Positions 37,415 to 48,200 of a DNA stretch of 56,338 nt are shown here, piece after piece. The DNA is from an uncultured Sphingomonadaceae bacterium (lineage in GTDB: Bacteria; Pseudomonadota; Alphaproteobacteria; Sphingomonadales; Sphingomonadaceae), in the NCBI GenBank assembly GCA_947501325.1, contig CANMVC010000006.1:1-56338 (forward strand), written 5' to 3'. The notes beneath the pieces are model-generated. The model did not search any database. It saw nothing but the letters and a program-made list of their open reading frames with translations, and had not been told where the DNA came from. Position 1 is the stretch's first letter, and each line of letters starts with the position of its first letter. A program made the translations under genes and the position numbers.

Positions 37415-38419
37415 ATGACCACCAACCGTTTCTGGCAATTGAACAAACGTCCAGCGCATGATGATGTCGCCGGCGCGCTGTCTCTAGAAACTGAATCCAT
37501 GCCGGAACTGGCCGAAGGTCAGGTGCTGGTCAAAACCGCCTATCTTTCCATGGATGCCGGCACCCGCATGTGGATGACCGAGCGCGAAGACAGTTACCAG
37601 CCGCCGCTGGAACTCGGGACTAAAATGGTCGGTCTGGTACTCGGTCATATTGCCCAGTCCCGCCATGATGGATTTGCCGAGGGCGATCTTGTGCGCGGCT
37701 TTGGCCAATGGGCGGAACATGCATTGATCGAGCCGGAGCTTGCCGGACTGGTCAAGGTGGATGCAGATATTGGCGATATCAAACAGCATTTTGGCGTGCT
37801 CGGGTTTAATGGCTGGACCGCTCTATGGGGCTTGCAGGAAACTGCTGGCGTTGAGGCCGGGCATAATGTTCTGGTTTCTGCTGCGGCAGGAGCGACCGGC
37901 GTGCTGGCTTGCCAGATTGCGAAAATATTGGGTGCCAATGTCTATGGTCTGGCCGGCGGACCGGATAAATGCCGCTGGCTGGAAACCGAACTGGGTATCA
38001 CTAAGGCGATTGATTATAAAAATGATGATATCGCCGCAGAGCTGGCGAAAGTCGACGGCGGGATCAACGCCTATTTCGACAATGTCGGCGGACCAATTCT
38101 CGACGATGTACTGCCCAATATGGCGCTTTATGGCCGCGTGGCTTTGTGCGGTTTACTGGCCCAGTATAAAGGCGACGGGCGCGGGCAGGGACCGGAAAAT
38201 TTTGACCAGATCCTGATGAAGCGGCTGCGGGTCGAGGGCTTTTTCTCGCCTGATTTCATGGATCAGGGAGAGCGGTTGACAGCACAGCTCAAAGTCTGGC
38301 TGGATCAGGGGCTGATTGATACGCCCTTTGATGTGACTGATGGCATTGAAAACGTCCTGACCGCCTATGACAAGCTGTTCACCGGCGGCAATATCGGCAA
38401 GGTGTTGGTCAGGCTGTAG
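37415..38419 (+). CDS. NADP-dependent MDR-family oxidoreductase (CurA / LTB4DH-like)
   Basis: A 334-residue zinc-independent medium-chain reductase. The start NRFWQLNKRPAHDDV and YLSMDAGTRMWMTERE match the NADPH-dependent curcumin reductase / 15-oxoprostaglandin reductase group. The cofactor site is VSAAAGATGVLACQIAK, followed by AGGPDKCRWLETELG and YFDNVGG. It reduces C=C bonds next to carbonyls. The start is fixed by the repeat-derived AGGAG. Its end overlaps the convergent MFS gene by 11 bases. Confidence 0.9.
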   Translation: MTTNRFWQLNKRPAHDDVAGALSLETESMPELAEGQVLVKTAYLSMDAGTRMWMTEREDSYQPPLELGTKMVGLVLGHIAQSRHDGFAEGDLVRGFGQWAEHALIEPELAGLVKVDADIGDIKQHFGVLGFNGWTALWGLQETAGVEAGHNVLVSAAAGATGVLACQIAKILGANVYGLAGGPDKCRWLETELGITKAIDYKNDDIAAELAKVDGGINAYFDNVGGPILDDVLPNMALYGRVALCGLLAQYKGDGRGQGPENFDQILMKRLRVEGFFSPDFMDQGERLTAQLKVWLDQGLIDTPFDVTDGIENVLTAYDKLFTGGNIGKVLVRL

Positions 38420-39554
38420 GTTTCAGCCGCATGCCCCAAAGGGCGAAACCCATGATCAGGCTGGCAAAAACCAATGATACAGCAACAATCGCGTCCCAGC
38501 CGCCCCAGGCATAGGCAGCGGTGCCGAGCCAGCTCGACAGGCCGCCGCCGACAAACATGATGACGATATAGATGGTCATCAAGCGGGTGCGAATCTCCGG
38601 CGCGCGGCCGAACAGGATCGTGCGGTTGGCAACATCCATGGAGGCACCGCCGAAATTGCTGAACATGATCGGCAGGATCAATATCCACAGGCTCTGGCCA
38701 GCGAAGATCAGGAGGACCGCTCCGATCAATTGGGCGACGGCAAAGAGCGCGCGCGCTTTTTCCGCGCCGATCCGGTCTGCCAGGCGGCCCGACCACGGGG
38801 CGACAAATACATTCGATGCGGCAAGTAATGCCAGATAGCCGACGACATCGACACCATAACCCATTTCTGCGCTGGTGATATGCAATCCAATGCCGAGCCA
38901 TAGGGCAAGGAAAAAACCGAAGGACAAGGCTTGCAGCAATCCGGCGAGCAACACATCCGGCATGGTCTTGATGATTGGCCAGAGCGACGCGATCAGCGCG
39001 CCATAGCTTTCCTGCGGCTCGCTATCATCGCGCAGCTTTTCGTCTTTCTCCATGATCAGCGGCAGGATGATCAGCAGCGCCAAAGTCAGCGCGGTGCCAA
39101 CCCAATAGGCCGACCGCCAGCCGAAATAATGACCCAGCACGCCAGCGCCCGCGCGGCTGCCCAGCAATCCCACAGTAATGCCGGCCGACATGATTCCGGT
39201 AACATGACCAATACGATCAGGGCGGACCCGCTTGGTAACATAGGCGGGGAGCAAATAGGGCGTGATCGTCGCAAAACCGAGCAGCGAGGACGCGGCGACG
39301 AACAACCGGAAATCCTGTGCCGTGGCCATTGCGAGCAGCGCCAGAAACTGGCCTGCTACAAAGGTGATGACCAGCTTGCGATTGTTGATCCGGTCGCCAA
39401 GTGGCAGCAGCAATAATATACCGAGGGCCAATGCGATCTGATTGAGCGCTGGCACCAGCCCGAGCAAGGTTCCGCTTACGCCAAAATCCTCACCGACCGG
39501 TGCGATGAGCGGATGGATATAATAGCCGTTGGCGACCGCAACCGCACATGCCAT
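38409..39554 (-). CDS. MFS transporter, N-terminus possibly disrupted
   Basis: A 381-residue, roughly 12-helix major facilitator. Motif A-like LLPLGDRINNRK follows helix 2. The ATG at 39554 begins inside helix 1. In-frame codons upstream, without any ATG, GTG or TTG, still read like a natural leader (RRISETKLFLFS). An ATG at 39648 that could begin this leader is one base out of frame. So either an unusual start codon is used or a single-base shift has damaged the gene. Substrate unknown; it resembles YnfM/arabinose-type exporters. Confidence 0.85.
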   Translation of the reverse strand: MACAVAVANGYYIHPLIAPVGEDFGVSGTLLGLVPALNQIALALGILLLLPLGDRINNRKLVITFVAGQFLALLAMATAQDFRLFVAASSLLGFATITPYLLPAYVTKRVRPDRIGHVTGIMSAGITVGLLGSRAGAGVLGHYFGWRSAYWVGTALTLALLIILPLIMEKDEKLRDDSEPQESYGALIASLWPIIKTMPDVLLAGLLQALSFGFFLALWLGIGLHITSAEMGYGVDVVGYLALLAASNVFVAPWSGRLADRIGAEKARALFAVAQLIGAVLLIFAGQSLWILILPIMFSNFGGASMDVANRTILFGRAPEIRTRLMTIYIVIMFVGGGLSSWLGTAAYAWGGWDAIVAVSLVFASLIMGFALWGMRLKPTA

Positions 39555-39707
39555 GGAAAAGAGAAACAGTTTCGTTTCGCTAATCCGGCGCGGCGCGGTT
39601 TTGGTTGAAGATTTGGCGGCGTCGGTCAGAATATTGGCTTTCGATCATGGGCCATTCAGGGCTTGCCTTGCCCATGACGAAAGCGGGGCCCCAAGTCCTC
39701 TGTTTGT

Positions 39708-40388
39708 TTAGCTAGCGTCGATTACTTTCTCCAGCTCTTTCAGGACATCGCCATAGGTGCGATCGTTGAGCAATTGGACAAGCTTGGGATCGGCGACGGC
39801 CGGATTGCCGCTGTCGAAAGGCGGATGGGGATCATATTCGAGACCGAGCTGCACGGCCTCGGCAAATTGCTGTCCGGCAATTTCGGCAATCACGGTCAGA
39901 GCAAAATCAATGCCGGACGTCACGCCGCCAGCGGTAATGACATTGCCGTCTTTGACCACGCGGGCGGCTTCATAAGTCGCACCGAATTTTTCGAGCAACG
40001 ACGTATAGGCCCAATGGCTGGTTGCGCGCTTGCCCTTGAGCAAACCCGCTGCACCCAGCGCCAGCGATCCGGTGCACACCGAGGTGACATATTGTGCCCC
40101 CGCCGCCTGATCGCGCAGGAATTGAAGCGTCTCCTGATCCTGTATGACATCACGCGTACCAAAGCCGCCCGGCACGCATAGCAGGTCCGCCTGCGGGCAG
40201 TCCGTAAGATTGGTGCTTGGCAATATCGCAAAGCCGCTATCGGTCTGTACCGGTTGCACAGCCTTTGCCGCACTATGCACAACCGCACCCGGCATGCGAG
40301 CCAGAAACTGGGCTGGCCCGGTAAAATCAAGCTGCGTGATGCCGTCGAACAACAGAAAAACAATGTGGAAGTTCTTGGACTCGTTCAT
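39708..40388 (-). CDS. DJ-1/PfpI family protein (isonitrile hydratase-like)
   Basis: A 226-residue DJ-1 superfamily protein. The nucleophile elbow reads TSVCTGSLALGAAGLL with the reactive cysteine, and FDGITQLDFTGP near residue 14 carries the aspartate used by isocyanide hydratase (InhA) of Pseudomonas. RATSHW is also shared with that group. This makes hydration of isonitriles a reasonable guess, but AraC-type regulators with the same domain exist; here no HTH domain follows. A Shine-Dalgarno AGGAGTG precedes the ATG. Confidence 0.87.
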   Translation of the reverse strand: MNESKNFHIVFLLFDGITQLDFTGPAQFLARMPGAVVHSAAKAVQPVQTDSGFAILPSTNLTDCPQADLLCVPGGFGTRDVIQDQETLQFLRDQAAGAQYVTSVCTGSLALGAAGLLKGKRATSHWAYTSLLEKFGATYEAARVVKDGNVITAGGVTSGIDFALTVIAEIAGQQFAEAVQLGLEYDPHPPFDSGNPAVADPKLVQLLNDRTYGDVLKELEKVIDAS

Positions 40389-40541
40389 GGGTCACTCCTG
40401 TTTTTGAGAAATGCCCAGGCGATCGGCTGAAATTTGTCCGTTCCCCGATGGTCATCCATCTTGATTTCGCCAGTAGCGGACTTGTTTGCCATAGCACCGG
40501 ATCACCATGTCGAGAAGATGGAATTGCTCCATCGGCGCGAA

Positions 40542-41795
40542 CTATTCGCTGCGCAACGCCTCGATCGGCGACAGGCGCGAGGCGCGAACCGCCGGATAAC
40601 CGCCGAACAGCAATCCGATGAAAGCAGAAAATATGATCGCGCCAATACCGACACCCACACCAATAGGGACCGGGAAGTCAGCGTAGACGGTCAGCGCGGT
40701 GCCGCCGGCAATGGCAAGGATCAGCCCCATTGCGCCACCAATCACGCAGAGCACTGCCGCCTCGACCAGAAACTGATTGCGGATATCGCTCCGTTTGGCA
40801 CCCAGAGCCATGCGCAGCCCGATTTCCCGGGTGCGCTCAGTAACGCTGACCAGCATGATATTCATGATGCCAATGCCTCCGACCAGCAGTGAAATGGATG
40901 CGATGGCGACGAGCACTATCTGGAAAATACCGGTGACCTGAGCCGATTCCTTCATAAATTCCTCGGTTGTGCGGATGGTGAAGGGATTGATATCTTTTCC
41001 CCGGACCCGGTAGCGCTCGCGCAATAATTTGGTGATCTCGCGCTTGGCAGTGGGCAGCGAGACTCCGTCCTCAAAGCCGACAAACAGCATCTGTAAATCA
41101 TCGGGACCGGAAAGCGTGTCGCCGGAGAAACGCTGCCGGGTGGTGGTAATGGGCATGATTGCAATATCGTCATTGTCATTGCCAAAGCTCGATCCCTTGG
41201 ACTCCAGAACGCCGATGACGTTAAACGGGGCGCGGTTGATGCGGACGGTTTCACCAACCGGATCATAATCACCAAACAGCTTTCGCGCGACGCTTGGGCC
41301 CAGAACAACCACCCGTGCGGCAGAGCGGACATCGGCTTCACTGATGAACCGGCCCGACTCGGCGACAACGTTGGAAACCTTGCCATAGCCCGGGGTGGTG
41401 CCAACCGCATTGGTTGAGGCGTTGCGCCCGGCAACGACCAGCTGGATATTCGTGCGCAATTGCGGGGCGATATCGTCAATGCCGCTAATCTGTTTTTCGA
41501 TTGCGCGCGCGTCGCGCATGGTTAGGCGTCCGCGATCAAAGGAGCGCCGACCGCCCTCGCCGGTATCCGGCTGCGGAAAGACCAATGCCATATTGGAACC
41601 CAGCGCATTGATCGACTGCATCACCGACACTTGCGCACCCGATCCGACAGCGACGGCCAGCGTCACCGCGAACACGCCGATCATCACTCCCAATGTTGTC
41701 AATATCGAGCGCATCAAATTGGTGCGCAGGGCCGTCATCGCGATGGCCACGTTGACCAGCCAGCCAGACGCTTTTTGTACCAGGTTGCCCATCAT
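40542..41795 (-). CDS. ABC transporter permease, MacB type
   Basis: A 417-residue permease with one N-terminal helix, a large periplasmic domain (residues about 50-285) and three C-terminal helices, the MacB/FtsX layout. Typical blocks are RSILTTLGVMIGV at the start and VTERTREIGLRMALGAKR near residue 325. It overlaps the ATPase gene by four bases (ATGA). With the ATPase and adaptor it forms a tripartite efflux system for macrolide-like compounds, peptides or lipids; an outer membrane channel is not encoded nearby. Confidence 0.92.
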   Translation of the reverse strand: MMGNLVQKASGWLVNVAIAMTALRTNLMRSILTTLGVMIGVFAVTLAVAVGSGAQVSVMQSINALGSNMALVFPQPDTGEGGRRSFDRGRLTMRDARAIEKQISGIDDIAPQLRTNIQLVVAGRNASTNAVGTTPGYGKVSNVVAESGRFISEADVRSAARVVVLGPSVARKLFGDYDPVGETVRINRAPFNVIGVLESKGSSFGNDNDDIAIMPITTTRQRFSGDTLSGPDDLQMLFVGFEDGVSLPTAKREITKLLRERYRVRGKDINPFTIRTTEEFMKESAQVTGIFQIVLVAIASISLLVGGIGIMNIMLVSVTERTREIGLRMALGAKRSDIRNQFLVEAAVLCVIGGAMGLILAIAGGTALTVYADFPVPIGVGVGIGAIIFSAFIGLLFGGYPAVRASRLSPIEALRSE

Positions 41796-42496
41796 GCGCC
41801 TGCCTTTCGCCGTTTCTTGGTCATGATATCTTCAATCACCTTGCCGTCGCGAAATTCGATCCGCCGTTTGGCGTGATCGGCAATTTCCGCTTCATGGGTG
41901 ACGACGATGATCGTGATACCCTGATCATTCAGCGTCTGGAAAATCTGCATGATATCTTCGGATGTCTTGCTATCGAGCGCGCCCGTTGGTTCGTCGGCCA
42001 GCAAGATGACCGGATCGGTGACCAGCGCGCGCGCGATGGCAACGCGCTGCTGTTGTCCGCCTGATAATTTGGCGGGACTATGGTCGAGCCGGTCGCCCAG
42101 CCCCATTTCCTCAAGCTTCGCTTTGGCTTTCGCCCTGCGTTCGTCACCACCAAGCCCGGCATAGATGAGCGGCACCGCAACATTGTCGAGAGCGGTGGTG
42201 CGAGCGAGCAGATTAAATTGTTGAAATACAAAACCGATTTTCTGGTTGCGCAATTCAGCCAGCGCATCGCCATCCCGATCGCCGGTGGCGATGTCATCAA
42301 TCCGAACCTCGCCCGATGTCGGGATATCGAGACAGCCGATCATGTTCATGAAAGTCGATTTGCCCGATCCGCTGGCGCCCATGATCGCGACATATTCGCC
42401 GCGGTCTATCGACAGCGATACCCCGTCAACAGCACGAACCGTTTCGCCGCCCAGCTCATAATTTTTGACCAGATCCTGTGTTTCGACAAGGGCCAT
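41792..42496 (-). CDS. ABC transporter ATP-binding protein, MacB/LolD type
   Basis: A 234-residue ATPase. Walker A is GASGSGKST, the signature [15 protein letters not shown], and Walker [14 protein letters not shown]. The Q-loop reads FVFQQFN. This is the energising subunit for the MacB-like permease with which it overlaps by four bases; it starts three bases after the adaptor stop. In E. coli MacB the two parts are fused, whereas here they are separate, as in many alphaproteobacteria. Confidence 0.95.
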   Translation of the reverse strand: MALVETQDLVKNYELGGETVRAVDGVSLSIDRGEYVAIMGASGSGKSTFMNMIGCLDIPTSGEVRIDDIATGDRDGDALAELRNQKIGFVFQQFNLLARTTALDNVAVPLIYAGLGGDERRAKAKAKLEEMGLGDRLDHSPAKLSGGQQQRVAIARALVTDPVILLADEPTGALDSKTSEDIMQIFQTLNDQGITIIVVTHEAEIADHAKRRIEFRDGKVIEDIMTKKRRKAGA

Positions 42497-42499
42497 TAT

Positions 42500-43786
42500 T
42501 TATGTGTTCCCGCGGGCAAACTCATCCTCTTCTTCGTCTTCTTCATTTTCCAGATTTTTGGAACGGACGAGGACCTGCTCTTTTTCTTTCACACCCTTGA
42601 CGATTTCGACAAAATCCTCTCCGGCAAGGCCGATCGTAACAGTTCGGCGTGTCGGCTTGTATGGATCATCGCTGGCGATCCAGATCTGGGCCGTGCGTGG
42701 TTTTTTGGAATTTTTGTCAGCCGGTTTCGTCGGTTTTTTGTCTTCTTCATCAGGACGGTCATCCTTGCGTGGACGGAAGCGGATGGCTGGCGCGGGGACG
42801 CGCAGCACATTGGCCTTTGTGCCGGTGACAATTTCGACATTGGCGGTCATCCCGGTGAGCAGCTTCCCCTCCTTGTTATCGACATCCAGAATGACGAGAT
42901 AGCTGACGACATTCTGTTCTTCGGTCGCGGACTTGCGGATTTGTCCGACCTTGGCGACAAAGGTATCATCCGGATAGCTATCGACCGTAAACCGCACCAG
43001 CTGATCCACACGAACCTGCCCGATATCGGCTTCATCAACCGAGGCCTCGACCTGCATACGGCTGGTATCGGCGGCGATCTCGAAAAGATTGGGCGTCTGA
43101 AAACTCGCGGCCACGGTGGTGCCGGGCTCGACCAGCTTGTTAATCACGACTCCGCTGGTCGGTGCGAGGATACGCGTGCGATCAAGGTCGAGCTGGGCAG
43201 AAGACAGCTCCGCTTCACTCTGGGCAATCTGTGCGCGCCCGCTCTGCGCCTGCGCCTTGGCGGTGCTCAGAGACGCCTGTGCACTCGCCAGCGCATTGCG
43301 CGCCTGATCAATACCGGCCTTGGATACAAAACCTTTTTCTGCCAGTTGTTGTTGTCGTTCAAATTCGCGGGATTGGACCTGAAAGTCGGTCTGTGCGCGG
43401 ATGATAGAGGCCTCAGCCTGCGCCAGATTTGCCCGCGACAAGGCCACTTGCGCACGCGCCTGCGTGACGCGGGCCTCGATACGGGTCGGGTCGATTCGCG
43501 CGAGCAGCTGACCGGCCGTTACCGGCGAGTTGAAATCGACATAAACGTCGGTGACCTGGCCGGAAATTTCCGAGCCGACATTGATGGTGTTGAGCGCGCG
43601 TAATTTCCCGCTGGCCGAAACAATGCGGGCTACATCGCCGCGCGTCACAGGCTCTGCGATATATTCATAGGTCGCTGGCGAAGGGACTATGACCTTGTAA
43701 AGGATCGCGATGAGGACAAGGGCGATAAGGCCCGAGATAACGGGGTGGAGGCGAATCCACGCCAATGAACGTGTAATAATCAACAT
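42500..43786 (-). CDS. Efflux RND/MacA-type periplasmic adaptor (HlyD family)
   Basis: A 428-residue membrane fusion protein with one N-terminal helix (about 15-32). The lipoyl half-motifs are YVDFNSPVTAGQLLARID and RILAPTSGVVINKLVEPGTTV, and the long coiled-coil hairpin (residues about 95-185) is rich in Ala and Gln. A highly charged insert, RPRKDDRPDEEDKKPTKPADK (quoted in part), and an acidic C-terminus ENEEDEEEDEF are unusual. First gene of the three-gene exporter operon. Confidence 0.92.
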   Translation of the reverse strand: MLIITRSLAWIRLHPVISGLIALVLIAILYKVIVPSPATYEYIAEPVTRGDVARIVSASGKLRALNTINVGSEISGQVTDVYVDFNSPVTAGQLLARIDPTRIEARVTQARAQVALSRANLAQAEASIIRAQTDFQVQSREFERQQQLAEKGFVSKAGIDQARNALASAQASLSTAKAQAQSGRAQIAQSEAELSSAQLDLDRTRILAPTSGVVINKLVEPGTTVAASFQTPNLFEIAADTSRMQVEASVDEADIGQVRVDQLVRFTVDSYPDDTFVAKVGQIRKSATEEQNVVSYLVILDVDNKEGKLLTGMTANVEIVTGTKANVLRVPAPAIRFRPRKDDRPDEEDKKPTKPADKNSKKPRTAQIWIASDDPYKPTRRTVTIGLAGEDFVEIVKGVKEKEQVLVRSKNLENEEDEEEDEFARGNT

Positions 43787-43863
43787 TCCCCTGTCTTAGC
43801 TATATATATCACTATGACAGGCGGGGCGTGCATAGGCAATATGCGGATATCACCATTACCGGA

Positions 43864-45072
43864 TTATCCTTGCAGCGGCGTGGTTCCATTTGCAGTCACA
43901 TCATGGCCGTAAAGCCATTCCAGCTGCGCGTCGAATGCCTCCTGACCAGGTATTTTTCCGGCCAGCCACATCGGACCATAAGTACCCAGCTTACCACCCG
44001 GTGTGCGCTGATGAAAAAGCCGCATATTGCGTCGCGCGGCTTTCTGGACCGCTGCTGTCCGATCCCGCCGGACATCAAAAAAGTGGCGGAGCGCGCGGTC
44101 GCGATCGCCATGTTCGGCAAGCGACCGGGCGAGCACATAGCCATCCTCAATCGCTTGCACCGCACCTTGCGCCATGAAGGGCAGCATCGGATGGGCCGCA
44201 TCCCCGATCAGGACCGCCCGGCCATCCACCCATTGATCCAGCGGATCCCGGTCGAACAGGGCCCAGCGATAATGGTGCTCGGCCTGTTCCAGCAAAGTTG
44301 TGATGGTCGGATGCCAGCCCTCAAAGTCGGCCATCGCCTGTTCGCGCGTGCCTTTCTCGGTCCAGCTTTCCTGTTGCCAGTCATCGCGCTCCACCACGCC
44401 AATCAGATTGGCCAGCTTGCCGCCGCGCAGCAGATAGGTGACCGCATGCTTGCCCTCACCCAGCCATATAGAGGCCACAGGCAAGGGCGCATTTCGGCCC
44501 AGTTTTGCAACCGGTACAACCGCCCGCCACGCCACATTGCCCGTGAACCGGGGCTTTTCCGAACCCAGCATCTGGGTGCGAATGGCCGATTTGATACCAT
44601 CGGCGCCGACGATGATATCGCCTTCGACGGTTGTGCCATCGTCCAGCGTCGCCCAGGCCGTTTCGCTATCCTGACCATAGCCGGTGACTATTGTCTCCTT
44701 TTGCAGGGCGCCGGGACAGCGCTCATTCAGCGTGCTGGCCATGGCCGAAACCAGATCAGCCCGGTGAATATGAAGATAGGGCGCGCCCCATTTTTCCTCA
44801 AGACGCTGCCCCATATTCTGGGTCATGATGACCCGGCCGGATTGCCCCATCCGGAATTGTGTCGCGCGAGGGCAAAAACCGGTTGCCGCAACCTGCCCGT
44901 CAATATCCAGCGCCCGTAACACTTGCATCCCGTTGGGGCTGATTTGTATGCCGGCACCAATATCTCCCAGCTGCGCGGCTTGCTCCAGTATTTGGACATC
45001 CCAGCCGAACCGGTGGAAGCATAAAGCCGCGTTTAGCCCGCCAATACCACCACCAACGATTATCGCTTTCAT
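43864..45072 (-). CDS. FAD-dependent aromatic monooxygenase (salicylate hydroxylase-like)
   Basis: A 402-residue group A flavoprotein hydroxylase. The FAD dinucleotide fold is IIVGGGIGGLNAAL. The DG motif region reads DIIVGADGIKSAIR, and GDAAHPMLPFMAQGAVQAIEDG binds the flavin ribityl. Such enzymes hydroxylate salicylate, 3-hydroxybenzoate or related aromatics using NAD(P)H and O2. The gene is 182 bases downstream of a large TonB-dependent receptor on the same strand; a hairpin lies between. A shared catabolic role is possible but not shown. Confidence 0.92.
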   Translation of the reverse strand: MKAIIVGGGIGGLNAALCFHRFGWDVQILEQAAQLGDIGAGIQISPNGMQVLRALDIDGQVAATGFCPRATQFRMGQSGRVIMTQNMGQRLEEKWGAPYLHIHRADLVSAMASTLNERCPGALQKETIVTGYGQDSETAWATLDDGTTVEGDIIVGADGIKSAIRTQMLGSEKPRFTGNVAWRAVVPVAKLGRNAPLPVASIWLGEGKHAVTYLLRGGKLANLIGVVERDDWQQESWTEKGTREQAMADFEGWHPTITTLLEQAEHHYRWALFDRDPLDQWVDGRAVLIGDAAHPMLPFMAQGAVQAIEDGYVLARSLAEHGDRDRALRHFFDVRRDRTAAVQKAARRNMRLFHQRTPGGKLGTYGPMWLAGKIPGQEAFDAQLEWLYGHDVTANGTTPLQG

Positions 45073-45215
45073 GATCTCGCCTCTGGTTGGAATTGCGCGT
45101 ACCTCATGCCGGAATAGGGCATGGAGGCATAGGTATCAGAGATTGAGCGGGATGAAAATCCAAAGAGGTGGCATTTACGGGACGTTGCGCGACGGAAATG
45201 GTGAGCAGCTGGATA

Positions 45216-45240
45216 TGAAGGCTGGACAAGCCAGCCTTCA
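45216..45240 (-). terminator. Perfect 10-bp hairpin between receptor and monooxygenase genes
   Basis: TGAAGGCTGG / CCAGCCTTCA with a five-base loop, 15 bases after the receptor stop on the minus strand. No T run follows on either strand, so it may be an inefficient terminator or a stabilising 3' hairpin. Confidence 0.5.
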
Positions 45241-45254
45241 TATTATCCAATAGG

Positions 45255-48200
45255 CTAGAAGTTTACCTCAACACCAGCATAGAAAAACCGGCCCGTGTTA
45301 TTGAAGATGCCGTCGCCTTGCCCAGTCCCATCAAGGCCAAAAGGAGGCAAGCGATCAAATACGTTATCGACGCCGCCATAAAAGCGGAAGCGATCATTAA
45401 CATCTACACCCATGCGGATGTCATGATAAAACACGTCGGGATAAAATACCTGAGGAAAGGCGTCAGGATCCCTTGGTGGTTCGCCATCAAACGAATTTTG
45501 ATCTTCATACTCAAGAGCGATCGTCTGCTTCCCGATATAACGCAGCTCATAGGTGAAATCGAAGTCGCCAAAATCCAGTCCGGCCCGGAAAGTGGCGGCC
45601 CATTCAGGATCACCCAGTTCGCTTTTCAAACGGTCGGCAAAGTCAGGCTGCGTGACGTCGGTAAACTGGTTCCGTTTGATCAGATAACTTAGCAGAAGGC
45701 GTGTATTAAGCTGAACACCATCGAAAATTTCACCTGTATAGTTAACGTCCAAATCGATGCCGGACGTTTCCAGTTTAGCGAAATTAAACGGACCAGCGCG
45801 GAAAGAATCACCGATAACTGGCAGACTAATGGTTTGACCATCAAGAATTCGATCGGATTGACCGGCAAACGTGCCATCTGGCCGTCTTGATATTGCTGCA
45901 CAGAATGGATTATCGATGCCGCCAGGATTGTCATAACACTGATTGATAATTGTCTGGCCTGTAAGCGTGAATATCACGTCTTTTACGGTGATATCATAAT
46001 AATCCACAGCAATTGTTAGACCCGGAATGAAGTTGGGTTGATAAATTGCGCCGATAGTCAGGCTCTCACCTTTTTCTTCCGTGATGTCAGGGTTACCGGC
46101 ATTGATACCGCGGACCCCTGAACCGGGAAGGTTGGTGAAAGGTGTCACGCCATCCGGATTGAAGGCCGGAACATTCGGATCCGCCTGACAATTCGCTGCG
46201 CGATTTGGATTGTTGGCTATGTTATCTGCGCTACATGGATCCGCCAGTCCATTCACAAAAGTTTGTGAACCGGTAGAAAACTGGTCGGACAATGAAGGCG
46301 CGCGAACCGATTCGGCATAACCGACGCGTAACCTAAGGTCCGGAGTGGGGGCATAAGTACCTGATAAATTATAGGCAAATACCGTTCCTACGGCGCTATT
46401 GTAATCTGAAACGCGGCCGGCCGCTTGAAAAGACAGCTCTTCGGCGAAAGGCATGTCGGCCAATATCGGGAGATTAATCTCTCCGTAAGCCTCCCAAACT
46501 TCGGCGGCTGGTGGATCGAAATCCGCGATGGCGTTCAGGAACGTCGCGCCGCTGGCAGTAACCTCATCAAACGCTGAGAAAGCCGTATCGCGGCGATATT
46601 CTCCACCAATCACGATGCCGACTGGACCGCCAGGCAATTCAAACAGCTCGGAACTGTCACCAGCTACATAAGCCGTGACACTATATTGCTCTGCTTTTTC
46701 GTCGCGGGATGATGTGAAGCCGAAATAGTTGAGGGCGGCTTGGGAGATGTTACCCGAGCCGAACAAATTGGCAGGCGCGCAAGCCGGATCATCATTGGTC
46801 GGGTCCGCGTCCGCATTAATGCCGCAAACAATGTCTCCGCTAGCGTTTCGAACGGCATCAATTGAATTGAAATACTCATCGATTAGGACATTACCATTGG
46901 TTTCATAAAATGTGTCCAGCCTGCCATAGTTAAACGCCAGTTCGTATTTCCAGTCATCATTGAATGTGCCATCAATACCCGCAACAATACGATAGGTTTC
47001 TCGCCGATGCTCCTCTCCTCGTCCGCCGAAATCGGTATTGAAACGAAAGGCGCTGAAGCTTGTCGCGCCATCAGCCAGACTGGATACGAGAAGGGCTCTA
47101 TTTTCGTCACTTAGAAACGGATTGTCGATGCTGAAGGTGTTGTTAAAGAATGTTGGCTGACCTTCTTGAAGGGCATCGATACGAACATATTTTGCCTCGA
47201 TAAAGGGCCTGAATGCCTCCGATATCTCGTAGCTGGCCAGAAAGTTAACAGCGTAGCGTTCAAGACCGGCTTGCAACATGCCTGTATTATTCAGTGTAGA
47301 GCCAAGGCCACCAAAAGCGTTGCCCGATCCAAATGGTCTGAAATCGGTGATGATAGGATTGGCAATCAGACTGCCAGCCTCATTGAAAACGAAAGTCCTT
47401 CCTAACTCTGCTCCGCTCGTGCCAAACAGACCTGTACAGTTGACCGCTCGTCGCGCCTGTATGGCGGCAAAATTGGGATCCGCAGCGTCAACGGCAGTAG
47501 GGCAGGTTGAGGTGTATAGCCCACCGTCAGAAATATTATTATTTCGGACCCCGCGAATGAAGTTGCGGTCTGGAACACCATTACCTGTGCTCGGTTCACC
47601 GGTTCGATCCTCTACCAGCTGAAACTGATTACGACCCGAAACGGCTCCAGTAATATTGTCGCGTTGAATGTTGAATAGAGGGTCGGAATCAGCATATTCC
47701 AGCGCCACCGCGACGTTTCCGCGGCCATCGGAAAAATTTTGTCCTAGCGTCAAACTGCCGAAAGATGCCGCGCGATCACCTTCGTCAGAAATACCGCTCT
47801 GCGCCCGAAATCTGATTCCCTCGAAATCACGTTTGAGGACGAAATTGACAACGCCAGCAACGGCATCCGCACCGTAAATTGCGGAATTGCCGCCAGTAAC
47901 AATGTCCACCCGTTCCACTAGATCGATTGGAATAGTGTTCACATCAACCCTGAAGTCACCCGGTGAGGCAGTGACATGACGGCGACCGTTCACAAGCACC
48001 AACGTTCTTTCTGTACCCAAGCCGCGAAGATCAAGTAAACTGAGGCCCGCTGTGCCTATGAAGCGGGTCGAATTGCCTTGGCTAAAGGTAGAGCGCAGTG
48101 CAGGAAGTTCATTAATCGCATCGCCTAATGACACGCTACCAGTGCTCACTAGATCTTCTATTTCAACACTGGTGATTGGCACCGGTGAGGATACATTCGG

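Noticed and set aside
42080-43603. 507-codon plus-strand frame opposite the ABC exporter genes
   Set aside because: Shadow of the ATPase and adaptor genes, whose motifs are complete on the other strand.
45216-45240. Strong intrinsic terminator call for the receptor gene
   Set aside because: The stem is perfect but no T run follows on either strand, so it is listed only with low confidence.
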